Assembly (NCBI GenBank): GCA_965644295.1
Contig: CBFFRP010000218.1
Span: 310,001 to 374,000, forward strand
Source of the DNA: Paraphysomonas bandaiensis
Lineage: Eukaryota; Chrysophyceae
Reading direction: 5' to 3'
Length of the DNA stretch: 64,000 nt
Below, in pieces: positions 34,093 to 44,800 of this stretch. Numbering within the stretch: the first letter of the stretch is position 1; each line of letters starts with the position of its first letter. The notes under the pieces are model-generated. The model saw only the letters and a list, made by a program, of their open reading frames with translations. It was not told the origin of the DNA and made no database searches. The position numbers were made by a program, and so were the translations under genes.

Positions 34093-35597
34093 CTACACGA
34101 GCCTCCGTATTTCACATATACGTACATTATGTTCTAGATGTTCCTTAGCCGCATTGTACAGCTGTATTTCATAAAATAACAAGTCACTGAGAAAACTGTA
34201 TACGGCATGTGGTATGTTATGCGAGGAGCGAATGTTCGTGTTCGTGTTACTATGAAGACCTTCTGCGCTAGAGTTATATGCCTGCAAACATACATCATAT
34301 GACCAAATATAGCACATTCAAACTGTAAACTGTTACACATCCAAAGCAAAGGTGGGATGTCAATAAGAACGGTGAACTTACATGTATCGCCCCCTTGAAG
34401 AATGTGGGTACAGTTTTTTCCAACAATGCGATGGAGTTAGCCATATCTTCCACTAACAAGACCACGCGAAAGCTTCTTCTCATGTTCCTCACTGCCATAC
34501 GTAGCGCCCACTCCAACGAACCTTCAATGGCTGTGGAAGCCAACTTGCACTAAACACAATATATATTGTGTGAGAAAACATAAAGCATCAGCGATATATT
34601 CTTCAACACTGAGGTTCTAATCACACTAGGCAATAGAGGCAAAATAAAGTATCGTGGGACTTCCACAAATAGTGTTTACAAGTACCTGCAGGTTGCCCAT
34701 GCCGCAATAGTAGCGCAGCTGCACGTTAACGTACTTTGATGACATGCACGGAAACCGTACAGCGTCTGCAACTGTCACAAGTCTATCATTCGTCCGGTTA
34801 GGCAGAACGCCACTCAGACTGTCAGATCGCGGTCTTCTGTGTTCCATATAGGCTTCCACACACTCCACAAACGACAATACCTTTTTGGAACCTTTACCAT
34901 TTTTCATACCTACATGCATGGGCCGATCTCCGAAGAAATCGTAATTGTAATGACTTTGCATACGCAGAACAGGATCCCTTATAGTACCCACATATATCGG
35001 TGTTGGGAAGTGGTAGTGCTCAAAGTCTAAGTATCTAATATGGGCCACACTTACAGCCTTCTTATTCAGAGTCGAAAAATACTCACACAACGCTCGTGCG
35101 CGCTCGGAATACTTGATCGGGTCGTTGCCAGGCCTGCCTGGAGAGACTGAGGCCACTTTACTGACCATATAATGGTTCATCGGGGCTAATTTGAATACTA
35201 ATTCCTCAAGGGTTGTGCTAGCTGCTTTCGGGGTGCGCATAGCAAATAACAAATGCGAATCGCTCAAAACGCTGCATTCGCTAGTATTGTGCCAATATCT
35301 ACCATGCAGTGTGGACTCCATTTCCCATTTCTCTCTTTCCGTGTAGCTCGGCACATCTGACGCAAGAACAGCAGCAATCGCTGTGTCCATTTTGTAGTAT
35401 ATATATGTGGCGTATCTTGCAAGCTCTGGGCTCACTTGGCCACTTTGAAGCATTGCTAATAACGATGGAACCATGAACATCATCAGAGTGCATACCATTA
35501 TCCCACACAGCGTACATATCTGAACCTTCAAGCTCCACTTTCTGCTACAACAAGTATTTGTATTGTGACTTTTTGAGGCACGAATACGAGAAAACAT
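34093..35597 (-). CDS. Type II membrane sulfotransferase, HS2ST/UST-like
   Basis: Three exons (35597-34686, 34549-34382, 34281-34093) join in frame across introns of 136 and 100 nt, about 422 residues. A short basic cytosolic tail precedes a signal anchor at about residues 25-50 (LCGIMVCTLMMFMVPSLLAML), so the enzyme should sit in the Golgi with its catalytic domain in the lumen. The 5'-phosphosulfate loop of PAPS binding is RTPKAASTTLEELV (about 119-132). The 3'-phosphate loop is YVGTIRDPVLRMQSHYNY (about 202-219). The C-terminus (LLFYEIQLYNAAKEHLE) matches the usual final helix. These motifs place it with uronyl/heparan-sulfate 2-O-sulfotransferases, which sulfate hexuronic acids of polysaccharides. 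The acceptor sugar here is unknown. Confidence 0.85.
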
Positions 35598-36161
35598 ATT
35601 ATACGCTCTCTGCGGTAACTTCGAACCACGAATACAAAAAAGAAGCTGTGGGTACTTCTTGAAAACTTAGCAGGAGTAAATTTTAATGAGAAGTGATTCC
35701 ACAAAGATAAATATATGTGACCATTACTTAAACTATTTCCAACTTGCCAATCATCATTTCTATTCGCATCATGTATGGTGGAGTTAAGACCATCAGGGAC
35801 AGGTGAAGTGACTTTTCTAAAAAAAATATGGTGAAATCGGGCTTTTCGAAAAAACGTTAAAAAGTTGGCCGAAATTGTAGATTCATTTTTCTGAATGGAA
35901 GATTCAATCTTGTCTCTCGAACAGCTAGCTGTTTTTTACAAAAATCACTTTTTAGAAATATTACAACAGCGAAATAGATTTTTATTATATTTCTGTACTT
36001 TTATATGAGGAAATCATGAAACATTCTCTTTTTGTTTCATACAAAAGACTGGTAAGGTGTTGCACTCTATATTTCTAAAGACCCCTGAACCTCCGTACCT
36101 TGGAGTCTTTACTTGGTCTACTAACTGGATATTGTTGTTTTCTACCATATTTCATTGAGGA
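35598..36161. promoter_or_regulatory. Divergent intergenic region, sulfotransferase / IQM-like gene
   Basis: About 560 bp between two head-to-head starts. It is A+T-rich with poly-A/T runs near 35820-35960. No repeat or gene is visible, so it likely holds both promoters. Confidence 0.35.
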
Positions 36162-37913
36162 ATGGCAGCGGAGACGAAGACAGAGACAGCAACCACAATT
36201 GTCACTCTCACTACTCGTCGGCTAGCCTCCAAAGAGGACTGTCTCATGGAAAATTATAACACATTATCACGAGCCTCTAAAGAGGACTGTCTCATGGAAG
36301 ACTATAAAACATTATCACGGTCTCCGGGAATGACCTGGGGTGCGGAACGATTGCTAAAAGCTTCCAGACTCTCCTCCAGGAGCCTGGATTCACCTCGTCC
36401 GGGTCCGTGGAGAGAGGGGATCAGCTACCCTGCTGGCTTCGGTATACGGATTGACCCGAGGTCACACTTGGAGGTTTTTGATCGAAAACATAGATACGGA
36501 AAGAATTTACGATTATACTATGAAGAATGGGTTAGGTTGAGGGTAGAAATGCAGTTTTTTGAATGGCTCGATTGTGACGAATGTGTTGAGGTACGTTGAG
36601 TTGTTCAGAAGTAATTCGGTCGATGAATATGTATTTTGTTCTGTATTATCTAATATTTTGGCTAACAAATTGGTAAAGCTTCCAGATTGTTCAAGGCAAT
36701 TACTGGAAGATGATACGGTGTATTACTGCACTAGCGACACTGACCGCGAGCAGTACCTGGTCAGAATAGGCACAGATGGACTGCTATATCATAGACCCTC
36801 TAAACACAGTCAGGACAACTTTAGAGCGGGGGAAGATAGGGATGGGTGGATCAGATTGACAACTCAGGCTGCTGATGGCTGGATATTCGTGCTCAAGAAT
36901 AGTCGTATTTATGCCCACGAAAAAGTCACTGAAGCTCGCCCAAGGTAGACACAGTACTTTTGTTGTTGTCACAGTGGTTGAATACTGCTGGATGAGACTC
37001 GTTTTTCCTTCGCTTTTCATCCCAGATATATGACGATATTTATTTTTCATGTGTTATGTGCTCTTATTTATTGGTTCTTAGGTTCCACCACTCATCTTTT
37101 TTTGCGGGGGCTGACGTAGATGCCGCCGGTATGTTTGTTGTGGAAAACGGCGTGCTTGTGCAGCTGTATCCCCACAGTGGTCACTATCGACCCGGAGAGG
37201 TACATATGTACTTTCTGCTCCACTTCCTTGAGGCCACTGGAGTGACACTTCAAGACGTAGAGGTGGATGCACAAAGGCTGGCTCATGTTGCTCGACAGAA
37301 GCTTCCAGGTAGAAGTATGTAATATATATTCGATATGCAACTGTATTTATAATCACCCTGTATGAAATGGGTACGACGGGCATCAGTAAAGTTAGTTTAT
37401 TTTTTGACTCTCTATCTTTTCTTGTTGTAGGCAACCGCGGCAAGGCTAGAAAGATAGACACCCCTCATATGTGGGCTGGGGACAGAATGCTTAACTTTTT
37501 AAGGTAGAATGGATATTATTTGAGCTATCTGCCCTTATTATATGTAATGTGTGTACTGTAGGATCAAAAAACATGCTTGGGAATCTGGCCTTTTCCATGA
37601 TATCCTGCTCATTAACTCTTCCTGTACCCTGCCTGTACCCATTAACTCTGCAGGATATCATACTACTTCCCACTCACACTATGCTTCTGGCTCATTTGGG
37701 GGCGGGAACCTTGGACACCCCACTGTGCTGTACCCCGCTATATCTGCCTACCCACTTACAGCCCGACTTAGAGATGAACTTATCATGCAAGCCACGAATA
37801 ATCAACCAACTAGCAACAATCAAACCGGCACTGAACTGATAGTTAGTAGTCGGTACGTGAAAAGTCGATGCAACAGCTTCCAAGACGAGGGTAGCTCAGA
37901 TGTGAATGCCTAA
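36162..37913 (+). CDS. IQM-like (plant IQ-motif protein family) protein
   Basis: Five exons (36162-36590, 36679-36944, 37082-37308, 37431-37503, 37562-37913) join in frame, about 448 residues. The core follows the IQM pattern: IDPRSHLEVFDRKHRYGKNL, YYEEWV, FFEWLD, LPDCSRQLLE, REQYLVRIGTDGLLYH, WIFVLKNSRIYAHEK, FHHSSFFAGADVDAAG, VENGVLVQLYPHSGHYRP and FLLHFLEATGV. Plant IQM proteins bind calmodulin; I see no clear IQ motif N-terminal to this core. The N-terminus (about residues 22-53) carries two near-identical 16-residue repeats (ASKEDCLMEsYxTLSR). The last exon is Ser/His/Gly-rich and low in complexity. Function beyond the family is not established. Confidence 0.8.
36225..36320 (+). repeat. 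In-frame 48-bp tandem duplication
   Basis: Units 36225-36272 and 36273-36320 differ at five bases and encode ASKEDCLMENYNTLSR and ASKEDCLMEDYKTLSR. The duplication is recent in appearance and lies in the N-terminal region of the IQM-like protein. Confidence 0.9.
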
Positions 37914-38394
37914 TATCATACGCTATTGTCTAACATTAGTAGCTTGTGAGATATATATTTCATATTGCTTTGTGATGAATAGCGTGTATCATGGTTCCTT
38001 TTTGTTATTTGATGCAGTAGTTCAAGTTGTTGTGCTTGTTGTACAGACGATTGTGTGTATGGTATTGTAGTTCGTATTGGATGCGTAATCATAGCTTTAC
38101 TGATGTATTTAACGTAGAATTGAATAGTGCGATAATCTAAATTTACTCAACCGTAGTTGGAATACGAATGTTTCTCTGAGATGGAACTGTACTATTTATT
38201 AAATACAATGTGAAAAACGGAAATGCGTAGTCCGAATACTGTATAGCTATAAAACTTTAAAACTGCAGTATCAAGACGATTCAAGATACCGAAGTTTATC
38301 GGTGGTTGCCATCAGAATGATGAAATTATGTTGGTGATAAGTTTTACACGTAATGACATTATTAGTAGTGAATGTCTTATTATTAGCTATATTA

Positions 38395-38720
38395 GCAATA
38401 ATAAGCATTGCAATTTAACAGGCTAGTGCTTAACTCTGATATCCTACTATTTGACGCTACTGAGGCTGCTTGTGCGTCGTCGCAAGCACCAAGGTGCCAC
38501 CACTTTCACTCTATATTGAAAGACTTATTTAGCAGTTGGCGTTTCAAATCTTCACCAATGTAGTGGCTAGTTAAATGCTAGACAGACTATTTAGACCTCT
38601 GTCCATAACTATTAGCACAAACTCTATTATCCTACTATATTTAGCGCTACAGAAGCTGCTTATGCGTCGCCGCAAGCACCAAGGTGCAACCACTTTCACT
38701 CTATCACTCAAAGCAAACAA
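38395..38720 (-). repeat. Dispersed repeat R2, two partial copies in tandem
   Basis: The segment tctgatatcctacta..gcgctac.gaagctgcttatgcgtcgccgcaagcaccaaggtgcaaccactttcactctat occurs twice, near 38435-38520 and 38620-38710, both on the minus strand. The spacer between them (ctagttaaatgctagacagact) is shared with 55320-55350, so it is repeat-derived as well. Confidence 0.7.
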
Positions 38721-39218
38721 CTCTGAGCTAACACAATATATTTGATTAATCATATTTTACTCTTCATAATCACATAGCTTTCATCTATTATTATAATATC
38801 TATCGAACATTTCTGATAATTACCTGCAATGAAGAACGCTGTTCATGTTCGATATCTAATAATTAGAATATGTACTGTCTCTCTGCCAAATGCTATGTGT
38901 CATAGCCGCCCATTTTGGTCACAGCACGAAAATTATTATTCGATTGCGAACTAGTTGACCGTCATCTCTTTCATATTTATCGCGCACAAGGTGTTTGAAT
39001 TACTTCTTTGAAGCAAGGCATCAAGAAGTTTTCTCTTTTTCTTGAGAGCCAGCTTATTGTTCCTACATAGCATATTGTGAATATATGCGTGTGAAGTATT
39101 GTCGAAGTGGCTAATGTATGAACCGCTGCTGCTGCATTTGAAAGGCACAGAGCTACCAAGAAGTTACGACGACAGCTTGGCACCCAGTATCGATCGACCA
39201 AACATATATTTAGTACAA

Positions 39219-39464
39219 CTAACGTTGTGGGGCGTTTTTTTTCAGGATATATTTTTTGCGACAAGGAAAATGACCCCACGACGCCACAAACTGCTGCAGT
39301 TCCTTCGGTTGAACAAGCACTTGTGGATCGCAGAAAACAGAGTGCAACAGGTCATCGATGTTGGACCGCACGATCATGACAAGAATGAGGACGACAGCGA
39401 AAAAAATTGAAATACTTAGAGTACTAGTAGTTGCTGCATTGTTATTGGGTTTTCTCATCATCAT
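39219..39464 (-). CDS. Doubtful small single-pass membrane protein
   Basis: An ATG at 39464 opens 81 codons with a strongly hydrophobic segment at about 17-33 (LSISIFFAVVLILVMIV) after a polar start, as in a signal anchor. No homology is recognised. It could be the first exon of a type II membrane enzyme with the rest lost, since an open frame in another phase continues to 38977. Evidence is limited to the hydrophobic segment. Confidence 0.2.
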   Translation of the reverse strand: MMMRKPNNNAATTSTLSISIFFAVVLILVMIVRSNIDDLLHSVFCDPQVLVQPKELQQFVASWGHFPCRKKYILKKNAPQR

Positions 39465-39499
39465 GCGTTGTAACTTCTACTAAAACTAGTTCCCTCAAC

Positions 39500-40015
39500 A
39501 AAGTCGGACTCGCAATAATTCGTGTGGTTCTGGAAAATGAGTACCGGAAATATATCTCCGGGAAACTAACGCGAGCCGCAAACATAAATATAGGAATATT
39601 TTATTATTACATGAGAACGGTTGTGCACAGAAACTAGGAGCCGCAAACATAGACAGCAGATAACGCTCTGCCTACTCATAGCCAAATGCTTTGTGGTATT
39701 ATTGGTCTTGAAAATATTAATATTAATTTTTTGCTGGCGATATATTGCAATATATTGTTGACTGGCCCTGGGTACAAGGGACACTAATATAAGAGTCGCT
39801 AGTGTGGTCGTCTTTGGGCCCGGACGAATGAGCGGGCATCAGATAATGGGCCCACCTCAAGGGCATCCGGGCTGTTTACCTTAAGGACTGAGAGCGAAAT
39901 GGTTGCACCTTGGTGCTTCCAGCGACGCACATGCAGCTTTCGTGGCGCCAAATAGTAGGACATCAGAGTTAAGCACTACTTAGTTAAATTACTTTGCTAT
40001 ATTAGTCGTGACTAG
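39500..40015 (+). repeat. Dispersed repeat R2, copy 3 with insertion
   Basis: Follows copies 1 and 2 from cggactcgcaa to catcagagttaagcactacttagttaaattactttgct. About 100 bp of unrelated A+T-rich sequence (39690-39780, with aatattaatatt and ttgcaatatat) interrupts it. Confidence 0.75.
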
Positions 40016-40394
40016 ACATATATATTGCAATATATTTATTATATATTATTGGTCATTAAAATATTATTATTTATTTTTGCTGGAAATATATTGCAATATA
40101 GACATTTTACCCGGCCCTGCAATTTTGTATGCAATAATAATAATCTATACACTCTGACAACTTAACTTCTTAACGATCTAAGATATGTTACACATGCGAC
40201 GTCAAAGGTCAAAGAACTTCAACATCTAAATCCAATGTCAATGTGCATGCAAATATATAAGTGACACAATTAGCTGTTAGATTAGCCGTAAGGTATATGA
40301 GGACCTGTGACACACCCTTCGCAGCTCTTATCTTCTGACCCACAACAGTCCCAAAACAGCGCTTCCCACCCTACCAATATACCAGAAACACTAT

Positions 40395-41345
40395 TCAGTG
40401 ATGACGCGCTGATGTATCACTTTTCTCACCTTCCTGTCCGTTCCCATAATATCCTAGTGCATCTCCCTGTCCTGCTACTGAAAGTTTTGTCTCAGCGGGA
40501 TGTTTGCGGCACACATAGAGTCCGGGATGGTATCGGCAGCTGCAACTGTTGAGGATACGTAGGTACTGACAATGACACCGACTGCAGGTAGTAGTCGCGT
40601 ACGGGGAATAGAATGCAACTACATGCTGGTGAGTTAAGTCTCCAGATAAAGCCCGATCACAACCAGTGAATAGGGTAGATTCAAGGGGACATGATCGTAG
40701 ACGGGCAGTACAATGAGCTCTCTCCTCTGTGTCCGCTGGACAGGTGACCCGAACCCACTCAATCGCATAATGGGCAACACATGTAGATTTAAATCCTCGG
40801 GAAAACATAAGTTCCCTGAAGTTGGCCTCATACGCCACATCATTAGGAAACGGGACACTATCAAAAGTTACTAGTACTATAGTATTACTGCTACATAGAT
40901 CGTTTATCGTCCACACAAGATCACGTTGTTGCTTGATCAGACAAGCACATTCACAAACCAAAACAACATCAGGATGATGTTCCAATCGCATTGCTCTTGT
41001 CGTAGGTTGACCCCATTCCAGTTCGGATACTGTAACACATCCCTTTAGCTCACTGCTTACGGCAGCGGCATTCTCCACACAGAGATCAATTTCTCTATCA
41101 GTCAGCACCACCCTCGATCCTTGTCCAGCGCAAAACATGCCGCATAGCCCTGTGCCACATCCTAATTCTACGATAGATAATCCCGATATCTGAAACTGAT
41201 CAAGGTAATCACACAGTGCTACAGTTCCATCCCACACAATCCCTCCAATGCCATCCACCATGGATGTGTTCTCATTTACAAACACCTCCACACCAGATTC
41301 ACTTAATATGTGCACCCTAGATCCCCTTTTCCAACATCGGACCAT
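40395..41345 (-). CDS. METTL21/Methyltransferase_16-like methyltransferase with Cys-rich tail
   Basis: A single exon of 316 residues from the first ATG (MVRCWKRG). Motif I of SAM binding is VELGCGTGLCGM (about 60-71), followed by VVLTDREIDLCVENAA, and the family-typical preceding TVALCDYLD. The position usually occupied by a [DE]xx[YF] motif reads VVLVCECACL. Such enzymes methylate lysines of elongation factors, chaperones or other proteins. The last 65 residues form a separate Cys/His module, CSRC-x-C, CSCRYHPG and CRKHP, then DALGYYGNGQEGE, resembling small zinc-binding HPG-type domains. This tail is not part of standard METTL21 proteins. Divergent from VPS13. Confidence 0.75.
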   Translation of the reverse strand: MVRCWKRGSRVHILSESGVEVFVNENTSMVDGIGGIVWDGTVALCDYLDQFQISGLSIVELGCGTGLCGMFCAGQGSRVVLTDREIDLCVENAAAVSSELKGCVTVSELEWGQPTTRAMRLEHHPDVVLVCECACLIKQQRDLVWTINDLCSSNTIVLVTFDSVPFPNDVAYEANFRELMFSRGFKSTCVAHYAIEWVRVTCPADTEERAHCTARLRSCPLESTLFTGCDRALSGDLTHQHVVAFYSPYATTTCSRCHCQYLRILNSCSCRYHPGLYVCRKHPAETKLSVAGQGDALGYYGNGQEGEKSDTSARHH

Positions 41346-41831
41346 GATCAACAATAACTGCCGCTGTAAGACAACTCAAACATAAGCAAGATGTACAGGG
41401 TGTACGAAGTACTAGAAGTGTGTATGTATGTATGTATGTATGTATGTATGTATGTATGTATGTATGTATGTATGTATGTATGTATGTATGTATGTATGTA
41501 TGTATGTATGTATGTATGTATGTATGTATGTATGTATGTATGTATGTATGTATGTATGTATGTATGTATGTATGTATGTATGTATGTATGTATGTATGTA
41601 TGTATGTATGTATGTATGTATGTATGTATATATTATGTATTACGTACAAAGGTAGGTAGGTAGGTATGTACTCTGTATATATATATGAATTGTATAGATT
41701 GGATTAATTTGACCGTATTGGACCGTGGAAGTTCGGGCCGAGCGAAATCGACTTAGAAAAGGAGAACTGTTTTCCATGCCATTACTTTTGCGTTTTGCTT
41801 CTCTGTATTTGTGTCGCTTTGAGAGGTGAGG
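41346..41831. promoter_or_regulatory. Divergent promoter region, methyltransferase / VPS13
   Basis: Head-to-head starts at 41345 (minus) and 41832 (plus) enclose 486 bp, nearly half of it the TATG tract. An ATG at 41776 opens 17 codons that could be a first exon ending at GAGAG|GTGAGG, in which case the shared region is shorter. Confidence 0.4.
41419..41631. repeat. Long (TATG)n microsatellite
   Basis: About 53 pure copies of the tetranucleotide read as tatg in phase, ending tatgtatatatt, followed by a short (ggta)n run at 41651-41665. Because 4 is not a multiple of 3 the tract is open in all frames and gives spurious Met-Tyr-Val-Cys frames. It lies in the intergenic space between two divergent genes. 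Confidence 0.97.
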
Positions 41832-44800
41832 ATGCTCCGAGAGGTGCTGTCCTTCGCTCTGCGGGCTTGGCACTATGTTGTCACTTTATGTGGACGTATC
41901 TACTGCGTTATCTGCGTCCTGTCGAGGTTGGTACCGTCATGCAATGCTTTTAGTGGCGAACTTAATTTTCCAGCTTTCGACTGTATGGATATCAGAATCG
42001 GAGATTTCTTAGTGCAACGTTTGTGTTGGGAGTCTATTATAATAAAATTTAGGTGGTCGGGGTTGGAAATCAGTTGTTGCAGCGTGAAATGCGATGTTCA
42101 TATTCCGGATAGAAGTCGAACTTACACTAACAATGCTTCAAGAAGTAATGTCAAATGCGAAACAAGGCCTTTATGGCTGTCATTTGTCCCACCAGTCCAT
42201 ATAGAAATAGTGAGTTTGCTCCTGGTCGGGATATCAAAAGACTCTAACTTAGTCGAACTTAACATGTCTGCTCTTGATAGCAAAATAGAGAAGCGGCTGT
42301 TAAACCCTGCTTTCACTGTAGAAACAATGAATTTTCGTGTCGCTGGAAGGCATCAGGCTGTTAGTGATATAATATGCGCTGAGAAAATTAATTTTCGGAT
42401 TTGCCATCGAAATATATCCGTGGCATTAAATAGTGTTGAACTAAACGCAGATTTCAATACGTGTGACACGATTACTGACTTGCTGGGATGTCTTTTGCCG
42501 CCCCATAGAGATTGTGATGTTGAAGAAGGGGCAGGTGCTATTCAAGTTGAAACAGTATTGCAAGCTTACAAGAATAGCAACAATGAGATTGAAAAAAATG
42601 AAGATATAGGTAGAAGACAGAAAGACAGAGTTGGAGATGGGAATGCGTCGTGCTCGTACACTTGTTCACTTCCGCCCATGAAAGTTAATGTAGATATTGG
42701 AGTTATCGTTGTGGCAACAGTAAGCCGAGAGCCACCGTCCTCACGCCGACGACATTTTTCAATATGTGGAATTAATGTACAATACTCTACCTCACCAGTT
42801 TCATTCTCTTTACAATGTAAGCAGTATAGCGCTCAGCCGTTCGATACCCAACATTTGGTGGGATACGACTTAAATAGTGCGGGAAATTGGCTTATGGTAG
42901 AGTATGTTGATAAGCCCTGCGAAAGGGCTATGTCAAGTGTGAATGCATGCAGTCGTCACCCAGTACTATCTATTCATGTGCGCCCAGTTTTGTTACCTGT
43001 TTATCTCGACGATCTGTGCTCCGCCATGTTATTATGGAAGGATATTGTTTCGCTCACTGAAAGTAGGTATACACTCCGGGAACTCCGTTGCCGAAAATTG
43101 AATCGCATACGTGATACAACATCCCACACCTTCCGCCCAATTGAAGTGAATGTTCAATGCGATAGTGTAGATTTAGTGTTGTTAGTGCCAACATGGTTGA
43201 ATAAGCGATACCTGGTGTGGAGAACATGCGATTTTGGAATACGAACAATATGTTCCCCTGATCAAAACACCTGGTCACTGTGCTTATCAATTGGTAGAAT
43301 TCTGTCATTGATACAGTTTCCTGTATCTGAATCGACGCAGAAGCACGAAATTTTATCCCTAAACAAAGTATCAGTGAAATTACCTCTTCACGACCACGAA
43401 AAAGTACAATTTGCGAAGGTAGTTGAGTTCGTTGAGTCATCTCCAACAATGAGTTATGCCTATTGTTCCGAATGGTTGGAAACTAACTCATCAGCTCGTC
43501 GTATTGATCAGAGATGCTGTGCTAGTGTTGATGAATGTATAGTCTCGATATCTGACAGCGATGTAGCGGTTATTACATCAGTTATTAATGCGTTGTCGTT
43601 GTCACTGAGAACTTATGTCGCCCCTGAGGATTCATTCGCACGAATTTTTCACACCAGAAATATTCCCTGTTGTTGTCTGGATATGAATATTCATTCGTTC
43701 GAAGTAATCTTACAAAATCTTGCTGGCTCGAGTAAGTATAAGAGGTCGCCGCAAAAATTTCGGGTTGGCTCTCATGATATCGAAGTGTCTATGGCCCTGG
43801 CGCCTCCAGTTGTGCGTTGTGTCCATATTTCAACAGCATCCAGTCGTGTACAACTGACATGCTCCAGAGACGATATAGAAATACCACTTATGAATTTTGA
43901 CTTGTTTCAGCATACCAGCGAGAAGAGGAGGTTCACAATTGCTAAGTTAATATCTAGGCCTGTTGATATTTGGTTCTGCCAAGAGTCTAGTTATCCGTTA
44001 GCATTAGCCTTCGTGTCAACGGCATGTTACTTGCAGATTTACTGCCTATCTGGCCATATTGATACATCTGACTGTATAGCGCTGTCAGACTTTATCACTG
44101 AAAGCAAAGTGCAAACCTATCACTCTCGTGAGTGGTTTGTGCGGCTTTCTCGTAGGCTTCCGCATAGCGTTTTGGTTGTGCCATCAATGCATGTGAATAA
44201 TACATTGACTGCAGATATTTCTCCTCTTGTGATAGCTCTAGTAGATATTGAACGAACCCGCATCGATATGCTCCATCACTCTGTCGATGTTGGGTTTATA
44301 TTGGCAAAGTCGATTGGAATCAGTTCTGTTACGTACATTTTACCGGGGTTGTATCAGGTCAGCGGGCGCGTGCTTGATGTCTGCATCGCTGATCTCACAG
44401 AAGAGAAGTCATTTTATAAAAATGTTGTGGAATGTGTCCAATCTGAAAACGCTGCAGATGTAGCACGCCCTGTTGTTGAGTTTCACATGACGTCTTATTT
44501 GAATGCTAAGCCATTGCTGGAAGTCAATAGTCATAATCTAAGGGTCGTATATTTGCAACGAGCAGTAATGACCATCATTTCATATATAAGAGACTGTGCT
44601 CTGGCTGAATTGTTCAGATCTGTACCATATAAGTCCACACCTGTGGTTGTATCTGGTATTTGCAATGATGACCTCGTATACACTGCTCTCAGTCAAGCTT
44701 TACCTGTTCTTGACCCTGGAGTATTTCGGTTTGCCTGGAATATCAGCAATTCCGAGTTCCATTTACCTGTGAACAGCCGCAGTGACGATGGACTGGTTTT

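Larger units (their letters stand above)
37914..40394. other. Intergenic region with R2 repeats
   Basis: R2 pieces lie at about 38395-38530 and 38560-38720 (minus) and a longer copy at 39500-40015 (plus). A doubtful small membrane-protein frame is listed at 39219-39464. The span 40015-40300 is A+T-rich with ttgcaatatatt motifs shared with the insertion inside the R2 copy. No other gene is seen. Confidence 0.55.

Noticed and set aside
41391-41663. Several long open frames of Met-Tyr-Val-Cys or Ile-His-Thr-Tyr repeats
   Set aside because: They are the TATG microsatellite read in different frames and strands; no start context, no unique sequence.
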